Shown here: positions 35,653-45,619 of the stretch, piece after piece
Numbering within the stretch: position 1 is the first letter of the stretch
Layout: each line of letters begins with the position of its first letter
NCBI GenBank assembly: GCA_023251455.1
Contig: JAHEYT010000025.1
Coordinates: 101,688 to 165,687, forward strand
Source: Bacteroidota bacterium
GTDB taxonomy: Bacteria; Bacteroidota; Bacteroidia; Bacteroidales; Prolixibacteraceae
DNA length: 64,000 nucleotides
Reading direction: 5' to 3'
Position numbers and translations under genes: made by a program
Notes under the pieces: generated by a model
Told to the model about the DNA's origin: nothing
Seen by the model: the letters and a program-made list of their open reading frames with translations, nothing else
Database searches by the model: none

Positions 35653-37707
35653 ATGCAAAAAGGAAAAATAGGCGTAAGCAGTGACAATTTATTCCCGATT
35701 ATTAAAAAGTTTTTGTATTCCGATCACGATATTTTCCTTCGTGAAATTGTTTCGAATGCAGTTGATGCCACTCAGAAATTACGCACGTTGGCTTCGAAAG
35801 GTGAGTATTCCGGAGATGTTACCAACGCTAAAGTGTCGGTTAAAATCGACAAGGAAGCCAAAACCATTACCGTCTCGGATAATGGTATTGGAATGACTGC
35901 TGAAGAAGTAGAAAAATTCATCAACCAGATTGCTTTTTCGGGTGCCGAAGAGTTTCTTGAAAAATACAAAGACGATGCGAATGCCATTATCGGTCATTTC
36001 GGACTCGGATTCTATTCGTCGTTCATGGTCTCAAGCCAGGTGGATATCATTTCAAAATCGTATCGCGAGGGTGCAACTGCCATTCGCTGGGAATGCGACG
36101 GAAGTCCGGAGTACATGCTTGAAGATGCCGAACGCGCTGAGGTTGGTACCGATATCGTGATGCACATCAATGCTGATTCGGAAGAATTTCTGGAAAAATC
36201 GCGGATTGCAGATATGCTGAACAAATATTGCAAATTCCTTCAGGTTCCTGTGGTTTTTGGTAAAAAAACAACATGGAAAGATGGTGCTGAAGTTGAAACC
36301 GATGAGGATAACCAGATTAACGATGTGGCACCCGCATGGACAAAAAAGCCAGTGGATTTGAAAGAGGAAGATTATAATAATTTCTACCGTCAGTTATATC
36401 CAATGTCCGAAGATCCACTTTTCAATATACACCTGAATGTGGATTATCCGTTCAACTTGACCGGTATTTTGTATTTTCCGAAACTGAAAAATACAGTTGA
36501 AGTTCAGAAAAACAAGATTCAATTATATTGTAATCAGGTGTTTGTAACCGATTCGGTTGAAGGTATTGTTCCTGAATTTTTGACTTTGCTTCACGGAGTT
36601 TTGGATTCTCCGGATATTCCGCTGAACGTTTCGCGCTCGTATTTGCAAAGCGATTCGAACGTAAAAAAAATCAGTAGCCACATTACCAAAAAAGTAGGTG
36701 ATCGCCTGGCTCAGTTGTTTGCCGAAAAACGTGAAGACTTCGAAGCAAAATGGGATGATTTACGCCTGTTTATAGAATACGGCATGTTGACTGAAGATAA
36801 ATTCTATGATAAAGCTGAGAAGTTCTTCCTGTTCAAAAATACGGATGATAAGTATTTTACCATGGAAGAATACGAAACCTTGATTAAGCCGGAACAGACC
36901 GATAAGGATAATACCCTGATCTATTTGTACACCAACAATCAGGAAGAACAGTATTCATTTGTGCAGGCAGCCAAGAACAAAGGTTACGATGTATTGGTGA
37001 TGAACAATGTACTTTCAACTCCGCTAATTAATAAGCTGGAACAAAAATACACCAGCAAACGATTTGTGCGTGTCGATTCGGATGTAGCCGAGCACCTGAT
37101 CACCAAAGTAGAGCCAAAACATGAACTAAGTTGGGAAGAAAAGAACGAACTGAGCCCGATTTTCAAAGCAGTTTGCCCTGAAAACAAGGATTACGGCTTT
37201 ATCGTCGATTTCAAAGATCTGGGCGAAAACAGTTTCCCGATGGTGATTACCCGCAACGAGTTTATGCGCCGTATGAAAGATATGAGCGCTATGCAGGGTG
37301 GCGGAATGAGCTTCTATGGCGATCTTCCTGAAAACATGAATCTGGTGGTAAATACTTCGCATCCCTTGGTAAAAGAGATCTTTGAAGATCGTGATGCCAA
37401 AATCGGCACCGAACTCGAAACACTAAAAAGCGAACTTCAGGCAAAAACCACCGAAAAGGAAGAGGTTGACAAAGCGAAAAAAGATAAGAAAGACGAGGAA
37501 ATTCCTTCGGAAGTGAAAGAAAAATCGGAAGATTTGGAAAAAGCAATCACTGCGTTGAAGGATGAGCAGAAAGCCAAACTGACAGCCTTTGGTAAAAACA
37601 ATAAACTAGCCAAGCAACTAGTTGATTTGGCGCTGCTTGCCAACGGAATGCTGAAAGGTGAAGATCTTGATAAGTTTGTAAAACGCAGTTTTGAACTGAT
37701 CAAATAA
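35653..37707 (+). CDS. htpG: Molecular chaperone HtpG (Hsp90)
   Basis: A 684-residue bacterial Hsp90. The N-terminal GHKL ATPase domain shows LREIVSNAVDATQKLR (catalytic Glu and Asn), VSDNGIGMT and IGHFGLGFYSSFMV; the middle domain includes IPLNVSRSYLQ. The C-terminal part has a highly charged insert (about 595-640, KAKKDKKDEEIPSEVKEKSE) typical of Bacteroidota HtpG. It folds or remodels client proteins with ATP. A possible operator dyad lies upstream and a terminator follows. Confidence 0.97.
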   Translation: MQKGKIGVSSDNLFPIIKKFLYSDHDIFLREIVSNAVDATQKLRTLASKGEYSGDVTNAKVSVKIDKEAKTITVSDNGIGMTAEEVEKFINQIAFSGAEEFLEKYKDDANAIIGHFGLGFYSSFMVSSQVDIISKSYREGATAIRWECDGSPEYMLEDAERAEVGTDIVMHINADSEEFLEKSRIADMLNKYCKFLQVPVVFGKKTTWKDGAEVETDEDNQINDVAPAWTKKPVDLKEEDYNNFYRQLYPMSEDPLFNIHLNVDYPFNLTGILYFPKLKNTVEVQKNKIQLYCNQVFVTDSVEGIVPEFLTLLHGVLDSPDIPLNVSRSYLQSDSNVKKISSHITKKVGDRLAQLFAEKREDFEAKWDDLRLFIEYGMLTEDKFYDKAEKFFLFKNTDDKYFTMEEYETLIKPEQTDKDNTLIYLYTNNQEEQYSFVQAAKNKGYDVLVMNNVLSTPLINKLEQKYTSKRFVRVDSDVAEHLITKVEPKHELSWEEKNELSPIFKAVCPENKDYGFIVDFKDLGENSFPMVITRNEFMRRMKDMSAMQGGGMSFYGDLPENMNLVVNTSHPLVKEIFEDRDAKIGTELETLKSELQAKTTEKEEVDKAKKDKKDEEIPSEVKEKSEDLEKAITALKDEQKAKLTAFGKNNKLAKQLVDLALLANGMLKGEDLDKFVKRSFELIK

Positions 37708-37729
37708 TTAGTCTTATAGGATAAGATTG

Positions 37730-37764
37730 AGGCAGGTTTTCTTCGGAAAGCCTGCCTTTTTTTA
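37730..37764 (+). terminator. Terminator after htpG
   Basis: AGGCAGG and CCTGCCT form a 7-bp stem around a 14-base loop that can pair further (TTTTC/GGAAAG), followed by eight T. Confidence 0.85.
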
Positions 37765-37842
37765 TGACCCTAAGCAACCAAAGTTTCGATATTGCATCTA
37801 TTCAGAAACAAAATATTATTATCCATAGAAAACAATTAAACA

Positions 37843-38574
37843 ATGAACAGGAACTTTTATTTATTTCTGATGCTGGCAGTCGTTCTGCCTTTTACATCGT
37901 GTAACGACGATGAAACGATATTACCCAAAACTGTGGTGTTTGAAACCGATTTTAACAAAGTCGCCAACGTCAATCCTCCAGATGGCTGGTCTGCTGTTTT
38001 TGCCGAATATCCTGATGGCGAAAATGAATTTTATGAGCTTAATTCAGGAATTAAGAATTTACCTGAACCATTGGATCAGGCTAAAAAAGCATTCATGCTT
38101 TCAGGAAACAACCACAGCGATGCTTTGCAGATGTGGCTGGTAAAACAACTTAGTGGATTAGCTCCGGAATCGAAATATTCGATTGAAACCGAAGTTGAGC
38201 TGGCTTCGAAATATCCTGATGGAAGTGTTGGTATTGGCGGTTCGCCGGGAAACTCGGTTCATCTGGTTTCCAAGTTTGCAACTCAGGGATACACTCTCGA
38301 AAAGGGAAAAACGGAAGGTGAAAATATCAAACTGGTGCTTAAAAAAGTGGAGGCCGTTCCCGAATCGGTGATGGAAATTGATTTGGGCGATGTTTCAATT
38401 AATTCAGATCAGTATGTTTACAAGCTAATTACTCGGAAAAAGTCGTCGGATGCCAACATAGTAATAACTGATAAAGATGGTAAATTGTGGACTGTGGTCG
38501 GCACATGGTCGGGTTTCGAAGGTATTTCAAGCTTGTATTATACCCGGATAAAATTCACCCTGACAAAAATCTAA
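37843..38574 (+). CDS. Hypothetical lipoprotein
   Basis: A 243-residue lipoprotein with lipobox FTSC (Cys near residue 20) and an acidic linker NDDETILP. The rest is beta-rich with no catalytic motif: VFETDFNKVANVNPPDGW and MLSGNNHSDALQMWLVKQL resemble the jelly-roll, carbohydrate-binding-like proteins that open with a 'DF...' strand. I do not recognise a named family. It is flanked by terminators on both sides, so it is transcribed alone. Confidence 0.6.
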   Translation: MNRNFYLFLMLAVVLPFTSCNDDETILPKTVVFETDFNKVANVNPPDGWSAVFAEYPDGENEFYELNSGIKNLPEPLDQAKKAFMLSGNNHSDALQMWLVKQLSGLAPESKYSIETEVELASKYPDGSVGIGGSPGNSVHLVSKFATQGYTLEKGKTEGENIKLVLKKVEAVPESVMEIDLGDVSINSDQYVYKLITRKKSSDANIVITDKDGKLWTVVGTWSGFEGISSLYYTRIKFTLTKI

Positions 38575-38610
38575 GAAATAATCTTCCCGAAAATTCCGCT
38601 AAAAACAGAA

Positions 38611-38640
38611 AAGTCATTTCCCTTGGGAATTGGCTTTTTT
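38611..38640 (+). terminator. Likely terminator after the hypothetical lipoprotein gene
   Basis: AAGTCATTTCCC pairs imperfectly with GGGAATTGGCTT (one mismatch and one G-T pair) and runs directly into six T. Confidence 0.6.
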
Positions 38641-38727
38641 ATTTGTTTTTAATTGAATGTTTATCGGCTAAATCTTCCATTTATAAATAAAGATTCTAAA
38701 TTTGGACTTCATTGATAATTCGCCAAA

Positions 38728-39507
38728 ATGAAAGAAAAATTAGATGCCTTTGCCCGCCTGCTGGAGATTATGGACGAGCTGCGAGAGAAGTGCCCGTGGG
38801 ACAAAGAGCAAACTCTTGAATCGCTCCGGAAACTGACCATTGAAGAAACATACGAACTGGCCGATGCCATTCTGAATAACGACCTGAACGGGATCAAAAA
38901 GGAACTGGGCGACCTGATGTTGCACATTGTTTTTTATGCCAAAATCGGGTCTGAAAAAGGTGCTTTTGATATGGCCGATGTGCTGAATTCCATTAATGAA
39001 AAGCTGATTTACCGCCATCCGCATGTGTTCGGCGAAGTGGATGTAGCCAATTCTCGCGAAGTGTTAGAGAACTGGGAAACACTGAAGCTGACGGAAAAAG
39101 GTGGAAATAAGCGAGTTCTGGAAGGTGTTCCGGCAGCATTGCCAGCTTTGGTCAAGGCGAATCGCATTCAGGAAAAAGTGAGTGGAGTAGGTTTCGACTG
39201 GGAATACAAAGAGCAGGTTTGGGACAAGGTGAAAGAAGAAATTAATGAACTGAGTGTCGAGATTGATCAGGTTGATCAGGATAAAATAGAAGGCGAATTT
39301 GGCGACTTGTTTTTTGCCATGGTGAATGCCGCACGCCTTTATGGCATCGATCCGGAAACGGCACTGGAACGAACAAACCTGAAATTCATAAAGCGATTTA
39401 ATTACCTCGAAAGCGAAACATTGCAAAAGGGAATAGACCTGAAAAAGATGAGCCTTGCTGAAATGGATGTGATATGGGACGAAGCTAAACGATTGGAAAG
39501 ACTATAA
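38728..39507 (+). CDS. mazG: Nucleoside triphosphate pyrophosphohydrolase MazG
   Basis: A 259-residue two-domain MazG. The N-terminal all-alpha NTP-PPase domain has CPWDKEQTLESLRKLTIEET and ELGDLMLHIVFYAKIG (the ExxE12-28ExxD metal site). The second copy appears as WDKVKEEINELSVEI with EGEFGDLFFAMVNAARL. It hydrolyses NTPs and dNTPs to monophosphates, cleaning nucleotide pools and modulating ppGpp in some bacteria. It is followed 19 bases later by the PAP2 gene. Confidence 0.95.
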   Translation: MKEKLDAFARLLEIMDELREKCPWDKEQTLESLRKLTIEETYELADAILNNDLNGIKKELGDLMLHIVFYAKIGSEKGAFDMADVLNSINEKLIYRHPHVFGEVDVANSREVLENWETLKLTEKGGNKRVLEGVPAALPALVKANRIQEKVSGVGFDWEYKEQVWDKVKEEINELSVEIDQVDQDKIEGEFGDLFFAMVNAARLYGIDPETALERTNLKFIKRFNYLESETLQKGIDLKKMSLAEMDVIWDEAKRLERL

Positions 39508-39526
39508 TCTGCATATTCAACCCCGA

Positions 39527-40333
39527 ATGAAATCAAATCAGAAATTTACACTCTCAGTTTTATTTATCCTGGTCGTTTTTTCGAATGTTTTATATGCGCA
39601 AATCGATACGGTTCGTTTCAATAAATATTACTTCAAAAAATACTGGACCGATTCAAAAGCGATAGTTACTTCGCCTGCAAAATGGGACTCAAAAGATTGG
39701 ACAAAACTTGGAGCTTTTTTCGTTGCCGAAGGGGGATTGTTGTTTGCGGACCAGTCGGTTAAGGATTATTTCCAGTCGCACCAAAATAATACTGAAAGCT
39801 ATATTTGTAGAAATATCCTTGAGCACTTTGGTGCAGAGCATAGCTTTATTGCGATATCAGGAATACTTACCTATGGAATACTTGCGAAAGATAAAAAATA
39901 TGTAAGTACAGCTTTGCTGGCTATTGAAAGTTTTGCGTTAGCCAGTTTAATTACCCGTATCCCCAAAACATTGGTTGGCAGGGAGCGTCCGGATAACTGG
40001 CAGGGCGATGGTCCATTTACTTTTAATGGTCCGTTTCATGGAACAAGTTTTCCTTCTGGGCATACAACCGCTTCGTTTGCAGTGGCTTCGGTTATTGCAA
40101 CCCAATTTCGCGACAGTAAATGGATTCCGATAACGGCCTATTCGGTAGCTGGGTTAGCCGGATTATCGCGTATTTACGATAATAAGCACTGGTTGACTGA
40201 TGTGGTTGCCGGAGCAACTATCGGAACACTAGTTGGTAATTTGGTCAGTCATCGAACCTCAAATTCGAAACTTACAGTAGTGCCATTCGGAAACGGAAAT
40301 TTTCAAGGGGTAAGGTTAGCGTATAACTTGTAA
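39527..40333 (+). CDS. PAP2-family membrane-associated phosphatase
   Basis: A 268-residue exported phosphatase with a signal peptide (to LYAQ, about residue 25). The three acid-phosphatase blocks are complete: KTLVGRERPD (K-x6-R-P), FPSGHTTASF (P-S-G-H) and SRIYDNKHWLTDVVAG (S-R-x5-H-x3-D). PAP2 enzymes remove phosphate from lipid carriers such as undecaprenyl pyrophosphate or from phosphatidate; here the catalytic part faces the periplasm. Few strong membrane spans are visible, as in the soluble or outer-membrane-linked Bacteroidota form. Confidence 0.88.
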   Translation: MKSNQKFTLSVLFILVVFSNVLYAQIDTVRFNKYYFKKYWTDSKAIVTSPAKWDSKDWTKLGAFFVAEGGLLFADQSVKDYFQSHQNNTESYICRNILEHFGAEHSFIAISGILTYGILAKDKKYVSTALLAIESFALASLITRIPKTLVGRERPDNWQGDGPFTFNGPFHGTSFPSGHTTASFAVASVIATQFRDSKWIPITAYSVAGLAGLSRIYDNKHWLTDVVAGATIGTLVGNLVSHRTSNSKLTVVPFGNGNFQGVRLAYNL

Positions 40334-40389
40334 ATATTACAGAAATAAATAGCTTTGCATAAGATTACAAAACATATTAAACTCAGTTT

Positions 40390-41541
40390 ATGCTTAAATA
40401 TATATACTTTCTTTTGATTAGTTTTTTGTTGCTGAATTCATGTTCAACCGGGCAGAAATCGCTTGATCAGGGCAATTATTACGATGCCATAATGAAAGCA
40501 GCTAGCCGTTTAAGCAGCGATCCCGACAATCGGAAAGCCTCGCAGGTAATCAGCGAAGGTTATCCAATGGCAATTATCTATTATCAGGAAGAAATTGACA
40601 AGGTTTTGACCAGCAATGATCCATTTAAGTGGAAACGTACACTCGAAATTATGCAGACTGTTAACCAGATGTCTGATGAAATTCGTCGTATTCCGGCTGC
40701 CCGAAAGTTGGTTCCATCACCCAAAAATTATACTTCGGAAATGACAAATGTGCAAAACCGTGCTGCACAGGAATTTTACGATGCTGGAATGGATGCTTTG
40801 AGCCGTAAAACAAGGGAAATGGCCAAGCAGGCTTATTTTCATTTCCTGAATGCTGATGGATTAGTGCGCGGATATAAAGATACTCAGCAAAAGATGCTTC
40901 TGTCGAAAGATTTAGCTACCGTGAAAGTGGTTGTGGAACAAATTCCGGTAAATGGCAAATTTGAATATTCTGCCCAATTTTTTTACGACAATGTTTTCCA
41001 GATGCTCAATGAGCGGTTTCAGGAAAAGGATTTTGTACATTTCTTTTCACCTGAACAGGCAGAACAAGCCAAATTAAAGTTTCCGGATATGGTTTTGCAG
41101 ATGGGCTTTTATGATTTTTTTATCGACCGTCCGCAGCACTTTGAAGAGCAACAAGAACTGAATAAACAGATCGAGGAGAAATATCAGGTAAAGATATCCA
41201 AAGATTCAACCGTTACCCGAACCCGAATGATTCCAAAAAAAGGAAAGATCAAAATATTGACAGATCAGGTGGCTTCGGGTGGTTTGTTGGAGTTGAAAGC
41301 TGTTGAATTTCAGTCGCAGAAAATTGTGTTTACCGATAAAATTCCGGGACAATATATGTGGCAGAACAAATACGGGATTTTTGTCGGCGACAATGAGGTA
41401 CTCGATAAAGAACACATCAATATCCTGAATAATAAAATGATTATGCCACCACCGGCGCAGGATATGTTTGTGCTGTTTACAAAACCGATCTTCAATCAAT
41501 TGGCTGATAAACTGACGAATTATTTCAGACAATACAATTAA
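40390..41541 (+). CDS. Lipoprotein of unknown function, paralog A of a tandem pair
   Basis: A 383-residue lipoprotein (lipobox LLNSC, Cys near 17). The N-terminal half has TPR-like helical units: DQGNYYDAIMKAASRLSSDP and a block IIYYQEEIDKVLTSNDPFKW followed by TLEIMQTVNQMSDEI. The C-terminal half is beta-rich (KGKIKILTDQVASGGLLEL, IPGQYMWQNKYGIF). The next gene encodes a diverged copy of the same architecture. No enzymatic motif is seen; a role in envelope assembly or a lipoprotein complex would be a guess. Confidence 0.75.
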   Translation: MLKYIYFLLISFLLLNSCSTGQKSLDQGNYYDAIMKAASRLSSDPDNRKASQVISEGYPMAIIYYQEEIDKVLTSNDPFKWKRTLEIMQTVNQMSDEIRRIPAARKLVPSPKNYTSEMTNVQNRAAQEFYDAGMDALSRKTREMAKQAYFHFLNADGLVRGYKDTQQKMLLSKDLATVKVVVEQIPVNGKFEYSAQFFYDNVFQMLNERFQEKDFVHFFSPEQAEQAKLKFPDMVLQMGFYDFFIDRPQHFEEQQELNKQIEEKYQVKISKDSTVTRTRMIPKKGKIKILTDQVASGGLLELKAVEFQSQKIVFTDKIPGQYMWQNKYGIFVGDNEVLDKEHINILNNKMIMPPPAQDMFVLFTKPIFNQLADKLTNYFRQYN

Positions 41542-41617
41542 AATTTATCATAGTGAATTCTGGCATTTGCTTTGTACGGAAATGAAATCGTAGATTTTCA
41601 TTTCAAAATCAATTCCA

Positions 41618-42598
41618 ATGCATAAATCTTTCCTTCTTATTCTTTGCTTTTCAACGTTTTTGTTGAGCTTTTCCAACGAAAAAGTCAAGGAGAATAAGCA
41701 GGACTACGCTCAGATTTTCAACCAGCTAATTTGTCGGTTGAATGTTCATCCGGATGATCAGAAGATCAAAAAAAAGATTAAAGAGACCTATTTTCAGGCA
41801 ATTGATTATTACCAGAGTGAAATTGATCGCATTTTAATGAGTCAGGATTCGTTAAAATGGACCAAAACCCTTGATGTGATGCAGCAAATAAATGGGTTGT
41901 CAGAAGAAATTATCTATAACTCGGCTGTTTCGGAATTGATTTGTGATCCCAAGATTTATACGACAGAAATTGACGACGCAAAACAAAGAGCTGTTTCTGA
42001 AATTTACAATGCTGGAACCCATTCGTTGCAGGCAGGAACAAGGAAGTCAGCCAAGGAAGCCTATTCCTGTTTCGTGAAAGCGTATCAATTGTCACCAAAG
42101 TTTAAAGATGTAGCCACAAAAATTCAGGAAGCTAAAAATATGGCTGTTCTGAATGTTGTTGTCGAGAAAGTGGCAGCGTATGCAGAAAATAAAAATTTAA
42201 TTTCTACCCGGTTTTATGAAACCTTTCTCAATAAACTTCAATCTGATTTTTTGAATGAAGGGTTCATCAATATTTATTCGATTACTGAGGCTAAGCAAAG
42301 AAAAATAGATCCTGTTGACTGGTCTGTTCGTATTTCATTTATCGATTTTGAAATTGGAGAATCTTCGGTTTTTGATAATATAACATCCTATAATATTTAT
42401 GGTGTGACTGAGATTAAAATCTTTTCGCCAAATGAGAATAAGGATATTTTGAATACACGAATTCCGGGACAGTACGTTTGGAAAAGCTATCAGAATAACA
42501 GCGGATCTGACTTGCAAAGTCTATTCGATTCATACTCCATGTCAATGATCGACCAGGTATTTGATCTTTTGGAAGGCTTCATAAAAAAATCCAATTAG
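41618..42598 (+). CDS. Exported protein of unknown function, paralog B of a tandem pair
   Basis: A 326-residue protein with a signal peptide (LLILCFSTFLLSFS) but no lipobox Cys, unlike its paralog. It repeats the paralog's blocks: IDYYQSEIDRILMSQDSLKW, TLDVMQQINGLSEEI, then KEAYSCFVKAYQLSPKFKD and near the end TRIPGQYVWKSY. About 60 residues of the C-terminal beta region present in paralog A are missing. The order and spacing of shared blocks show a tandem duplication followed by strong divergence. Confidence 0.75.
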   Translation: MHKSFLLILCFSTFLLSFSNEKVKENKQDYAQIFNQLICRLNVHPDDQKIKKKIKETYFQAIDYYQSEIDRILMSQDSLKWTKTLDVMQQINGLSEEIIYNSAVSELICDPKIYTTEIDDAKQRAVSEIYNAGTHSLQAGTRKSAKEAYSCFVKAYQLSPKFKDVATKIQEAKNMAVLNVVVEKVAAYAENKNLISTRFYETFLNKLQSDFLNEGFINIYSITEAKQRKIDPVDWSVRISFIDFEIGESSVFDNITSYNIYGVTEIKIFSPNENKDILNTRIPGQYVWKSYQNNSGSDLQSLFDSYSMSMIDQVFDLLEGFIKKSN

Positions 42599-42647
42599 CG
42601 AATCTTTCCTTATTATTTATTGAATTACCTCAGATTTGCTCAAATTT

Positions 42648-43853
42648 CTAGCATTTTGGCAACGCAGTAAACAGCGCCAAGCCTGCTTTGCTGGTTTCCT
42701 TGTAGTCGTTCGAAAGATTTTTCCCTGTTTTATACATCGTTTCAACCACCTGGTCGAAACTAATCCGGTGGCGGCCATCCGACATCAGCGCGTAGGTGTT
42801 GTGCGCCAGCGCCCGTTCGGCAGCAAAGGCATTGCGCTCGATGCACGGAATCTGCACCAGTCCGGCAACCGGGTCGCATGTCAGCCCCAGGTGATGTTCG
42901 ATGCCCATTTCTGCCGCGTACTCAATCTGGTTAATGGTTCCGCCCATCAACTGGTTGGCTGCCGCCGAAGCCATCGCACAGGCAGTTCCCACTTCACCCT
43001 GACAGCCCACATCGGCACCCGAAATTGAAGCATTGTGTTTTACAAGGTTTCCAATCAGCCCGGCCGTTGCCAACGCTTTGTATATCTGCTGCAGGTCGGC
43101 ATTGTAAACTTTCTGGTAATGTTTTAAAACGGCAGGCATTACGCCGCAAGCGCCACAGGTTGGTGCAGCAACAATGAGTCCGCCCGAGGCATTTTCTTCT
43201 GAAACAGCCAGCGCATAAGCAAAAAGCTTCGATCGTTTTTTGAATGGTCCGCTGAAATTCTGAGCTTTCAGGTTAAACGAACTCGATTTGCGTGGAAGCA
43301 TCAAACCACCTGGCAAAGTACCTTCTTTTTTTAGTCCACGGGCAATGGCATCGTCCATCACTTTCCAGACTTCAGCCAGAAAATTCCAGATTTCCGGACC
43401 TTCGTGATCTTCCACAAATTCCCAGAGTTGTTTGCCGTTTTCGTGGCACCAACTCAGGATATCTTCTAAATTGCTTAGTTCGTAAACGTTTCGGGTTTCA
43501 AGTTCTGTAAAATCGTCGATAATAGCTCCGCCGCCCACACTGTAAACCGTCCATTCTTTCAGAAGCTGGCTCTGTGCGTTGAAAGCTTCAAATTTCAATG
43601 CATTGGGATGTCTTGGCAGAAAAGTTTCCGGTTCCCAACAGATTTCGATCTGTTTATTGATGAAGACTTCCTGAATTGCAACATCAGTTAAGTGTCCTTT
43701 GCCAGTGGCAGCCAGGCTTCCGTAGAGAAAAACCCTGAACCCGACAGCTTCCGGAGTAGAATCCAAAAAACGTTTGGCGGCTTTGGCTGGTCCCATGGTA
43801 TGACTACTCGATGGTCCGTGACCTATTTTATATATTTCCCTGATTGATTCCAT
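42648..43853 (-). CDS. sdaA: L-serine ammonia-lyase, iron-sulfur dependent, single chain
   Basis: A 401-residue enzyme that deaminates L-serine to pyruvate and ammonia. The N-terminal beta domain begins SIREIYKIGHGPSSSHTMGP (the serine-binding SSSHT motif). The alpha domain carries Cys residues for the [4Fe-4S] cluster in VAAPTCGACGVMPA and LTCDPVAGLVQIPCIERN. Length matches single-chain forms in which the alpha and beta parts are fused. The gene stands alone, convergent with paralog B. Confidence 0.93.
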   Translation of the reverse strand: MESIREIYKIGHGPSSSHTMGPAKAAKRFLDSTPEAVGFRVFLYGSLAATGKGHLTDVAIQEVFINKQIEICWEPETFLPRHPNALKFEAFNAQSQLLKEWTVYSVGGGAIIDDFTELETRNVYELSNLEDILSWCHENGKQLWEFVEDHEGPEIWNFLAEVWKVMDDAIARGLKKEGTLPGGLMLPRKSSSFNLKAQNFSGPFKKRSKLFAYALAVSEENASGGLIVAAPTCGACGVMPAVLKHYQKVYNADLQQIYKALATAGLIGNLVKHNASISGADVGCQGEVGTACAMASAAANQLMGGTINQIEYAAEMGIEHHLGLTCDPVAGLVQIPCIERNAFAAERALAHNTYALMSDGRHRISFDQVVETMYKTGKNLSNDYKETSKAGLALFTALPKC

Positions 43854-44151
43854 GTTTGATAATTTTGCTGCAAATTAAGTTCAGTCACACTTGGATAAAG
43901 GTAACATTTGTCAGGATTTGAAGGTTTCAGATTCAGCAAATTCGCGACTCTCGAAAAAATCAACGAAAAATCGCTCGGTTTGATGAACAATACGGGTATA
44001 TTTATCTTTATTTTCAGGAGAAACAATGTATTAAACTTTAACGACAGAAAACCATGAAACGAACATGTTGCTTCATAACAAACAAGTGTATAATGACAAT
44101 CTTCAGCAACATGGAGTTCCATCTGACAATTAAAAAATAAATTATAAACAG

Positions 44152-45606
44152 ATGAAATGCCTTAAAAATCTATCGCCCCAACCTTTGTGGAACTACTTTG
44201 AAGAGATTTGCCAGGTTCCGCGACCTTCAAAAAAAGAAGAGAAAATCATTCGGTTTTTACTCGATTTTGCTGCTAAAAACGGATTGAAAGCCCGTCAGGA
44301 TGAGATTGGCAATGTGCTGATCAGCAAGCCAGGTACTCCCGGACGCGAAAACGACCAGGTAGTTGTTTTGCAGTCGCATGTAGATATGGTATGCGAAAAG
44401 AACAGCGAAACAAAGCACGACTTCGAGGTTGATGCAATTAAAGCATACATCGATGATGGCTGGGTGAGGGCACAGGGAACAACCTTGGGGTCAGACGACG
44501 GAATAGGCATGGCGGCTCAGATGGCTGTTTTAACTTCAACAGACTTGTCGCACGGTCCGATTGAATGTCTTTTCACGGTTGACGAGGAAACCGGTCTTTC
44601 CGGAGCATTTGCATTGCAACCCGGTTTTTTGAGTGGCAACACACTCGTCAATCTCGACTCGGAAGATGAAGGTGAATTGTTTATCGGGTGCGCCGGTGGA
44701 ATTGATACGGTAGGAACTTTAAAATATACTCCGGAAGCGTTGCCTGCAGGTTCGTTTGCTGCTAAACTTGAAGTGAAGGGTTTGCTTGGTGGACATTCGG
44801 GCGACGATATCAATAAAAACCGTGGAAATGCCAACAAAATATTGAACCGCTTTTTGATTGATGCCTCCAAATTATTCGATCTCCGGGTTGCCAATTTTAA
44901 TGGAGGAAACCTCCGCAATGCCATTGCCCGCGAGGCTTCTGCAATTGTTATAGTTCCTCATTCGCAAAAAGAAAGCCTGATTGTGGAATGGAATGTTTTT
45001 GCTTCGGAAATGGAATTCGAGTTTGAATATGCCGAACCGAAACTGAAAATGCTCCATCAGTCGGTTGCTTTGCCTGAGTTTGTGATCGATCTGGAAACTC
45101 AAAGCCGATTGCAGAAACTGATTGCTGCCTGTCCGCATGGCATTTTGGAAATGAGCAGCCGGATGATTGGCATGGTAGAAACTTCGACCAATCTGGCCTC
45201 AGTGAAATTTTCAGGAAATAATGAAATCTCGCTTGTGACCAGTCAGCGCAGCGAAATCGATAGCCGCAAATACATGGCTGCCGAAATGGTTGAATCGGCA
45301 ATGCTTTTGGCTGGTGCATCGGTAGTTCATTCTGAAGGTTATCCGGGATGGACGCCAAACCCGGATTCTGCTGTTGCTAAGATTGCTGCTGAATCGTACA
45401 AAAAACTGTTCGGAAACGATCCTGTTGTAAAATCAATTCATGCAGGATTGGAATGCGGACTGTTTCTCGAAAAATATCCTGAACTCGACATGGTTTCGTT
45501 CGGCCCTACCATTCGCGGAGCCCATTCTCCGGATGAACGGATCAACATAGAAACCGTTGATAAATTCTGGAAGCTATTGGTTGAAGTGCTTGAAAATATC
45601 AAGTAA
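44152..45606 (+). CDS. pepD: Aminoacyl-histidine dipeptidase (peptidase D, M20 family)
   Basis: A 484-residue cytosolic metallopeptidase of the M20C type. Zinc-site motifs: QSHVDMVCEKN (His76, Asp78), GSDDGIGMA (Asp115), VDEETGLSGA (Glu145/146) and NLDSEDEGELFIG; the dimerisation insert starts LLGGHSGDDINKNRGNAN. It cleaves Xaa-His and other dipeptides. Together with DPP III this host can degrade short peptides completely. No upstream gene is cotranscribed; the 298-base gap from 43854 to 44151 holds nothing that I recognise. Confidence 0.93.
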   Translation: MKCLKNLSPQPLWNYFEEICQVPRPSKKEEKIIRFLLDFAAKNGLKARQDEIGNVLISKPGTPGRENDQVVVLQSHVDMVCEKNSETKHDFEVDAIKAYIDDGWVRAQGTTLGSDDGIGMAAQMAVLTSTDLSHGPIECLFTVDEETGLSGAFALQPGFLSGNTLVNLDSEDEGELFIGCAGGIDTVGTLKYTPEALPAGSFAAKLEVKGLLGGHSGDDINKNRGNANKILNRFLIDASKLFDLRVANFNGGNLRNAIAREASAIVIVPHSQKESLIVEWNVFASEMEFEFEYAEPKLKMLHQSVALPEFVIDLETQSRLQKLIAACPHGILEMSSRMIGMVETSTNLASVKFSGNNEISLVTSQRSEIDSRKYMAAEMVESAMLLAGASVVHSEGYPGWTPNPDSAVAKIAAESYKKLFGNDPVVKSIHAGLECGLFLEKYPELDMVSFGPTIRGAHSPDERINIETVDKFWKLLVEVLENIK

Positions 45607-45619
45607 TATCAGGTTTTAG

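Noticed and set aside
38728..39507. MazG as part of a toxin-antitoxin or phage-defence island
   Set aside because: It is the two-domain housekeeping type beside a PAP2 gene, and no MazEF or defence genes are near.
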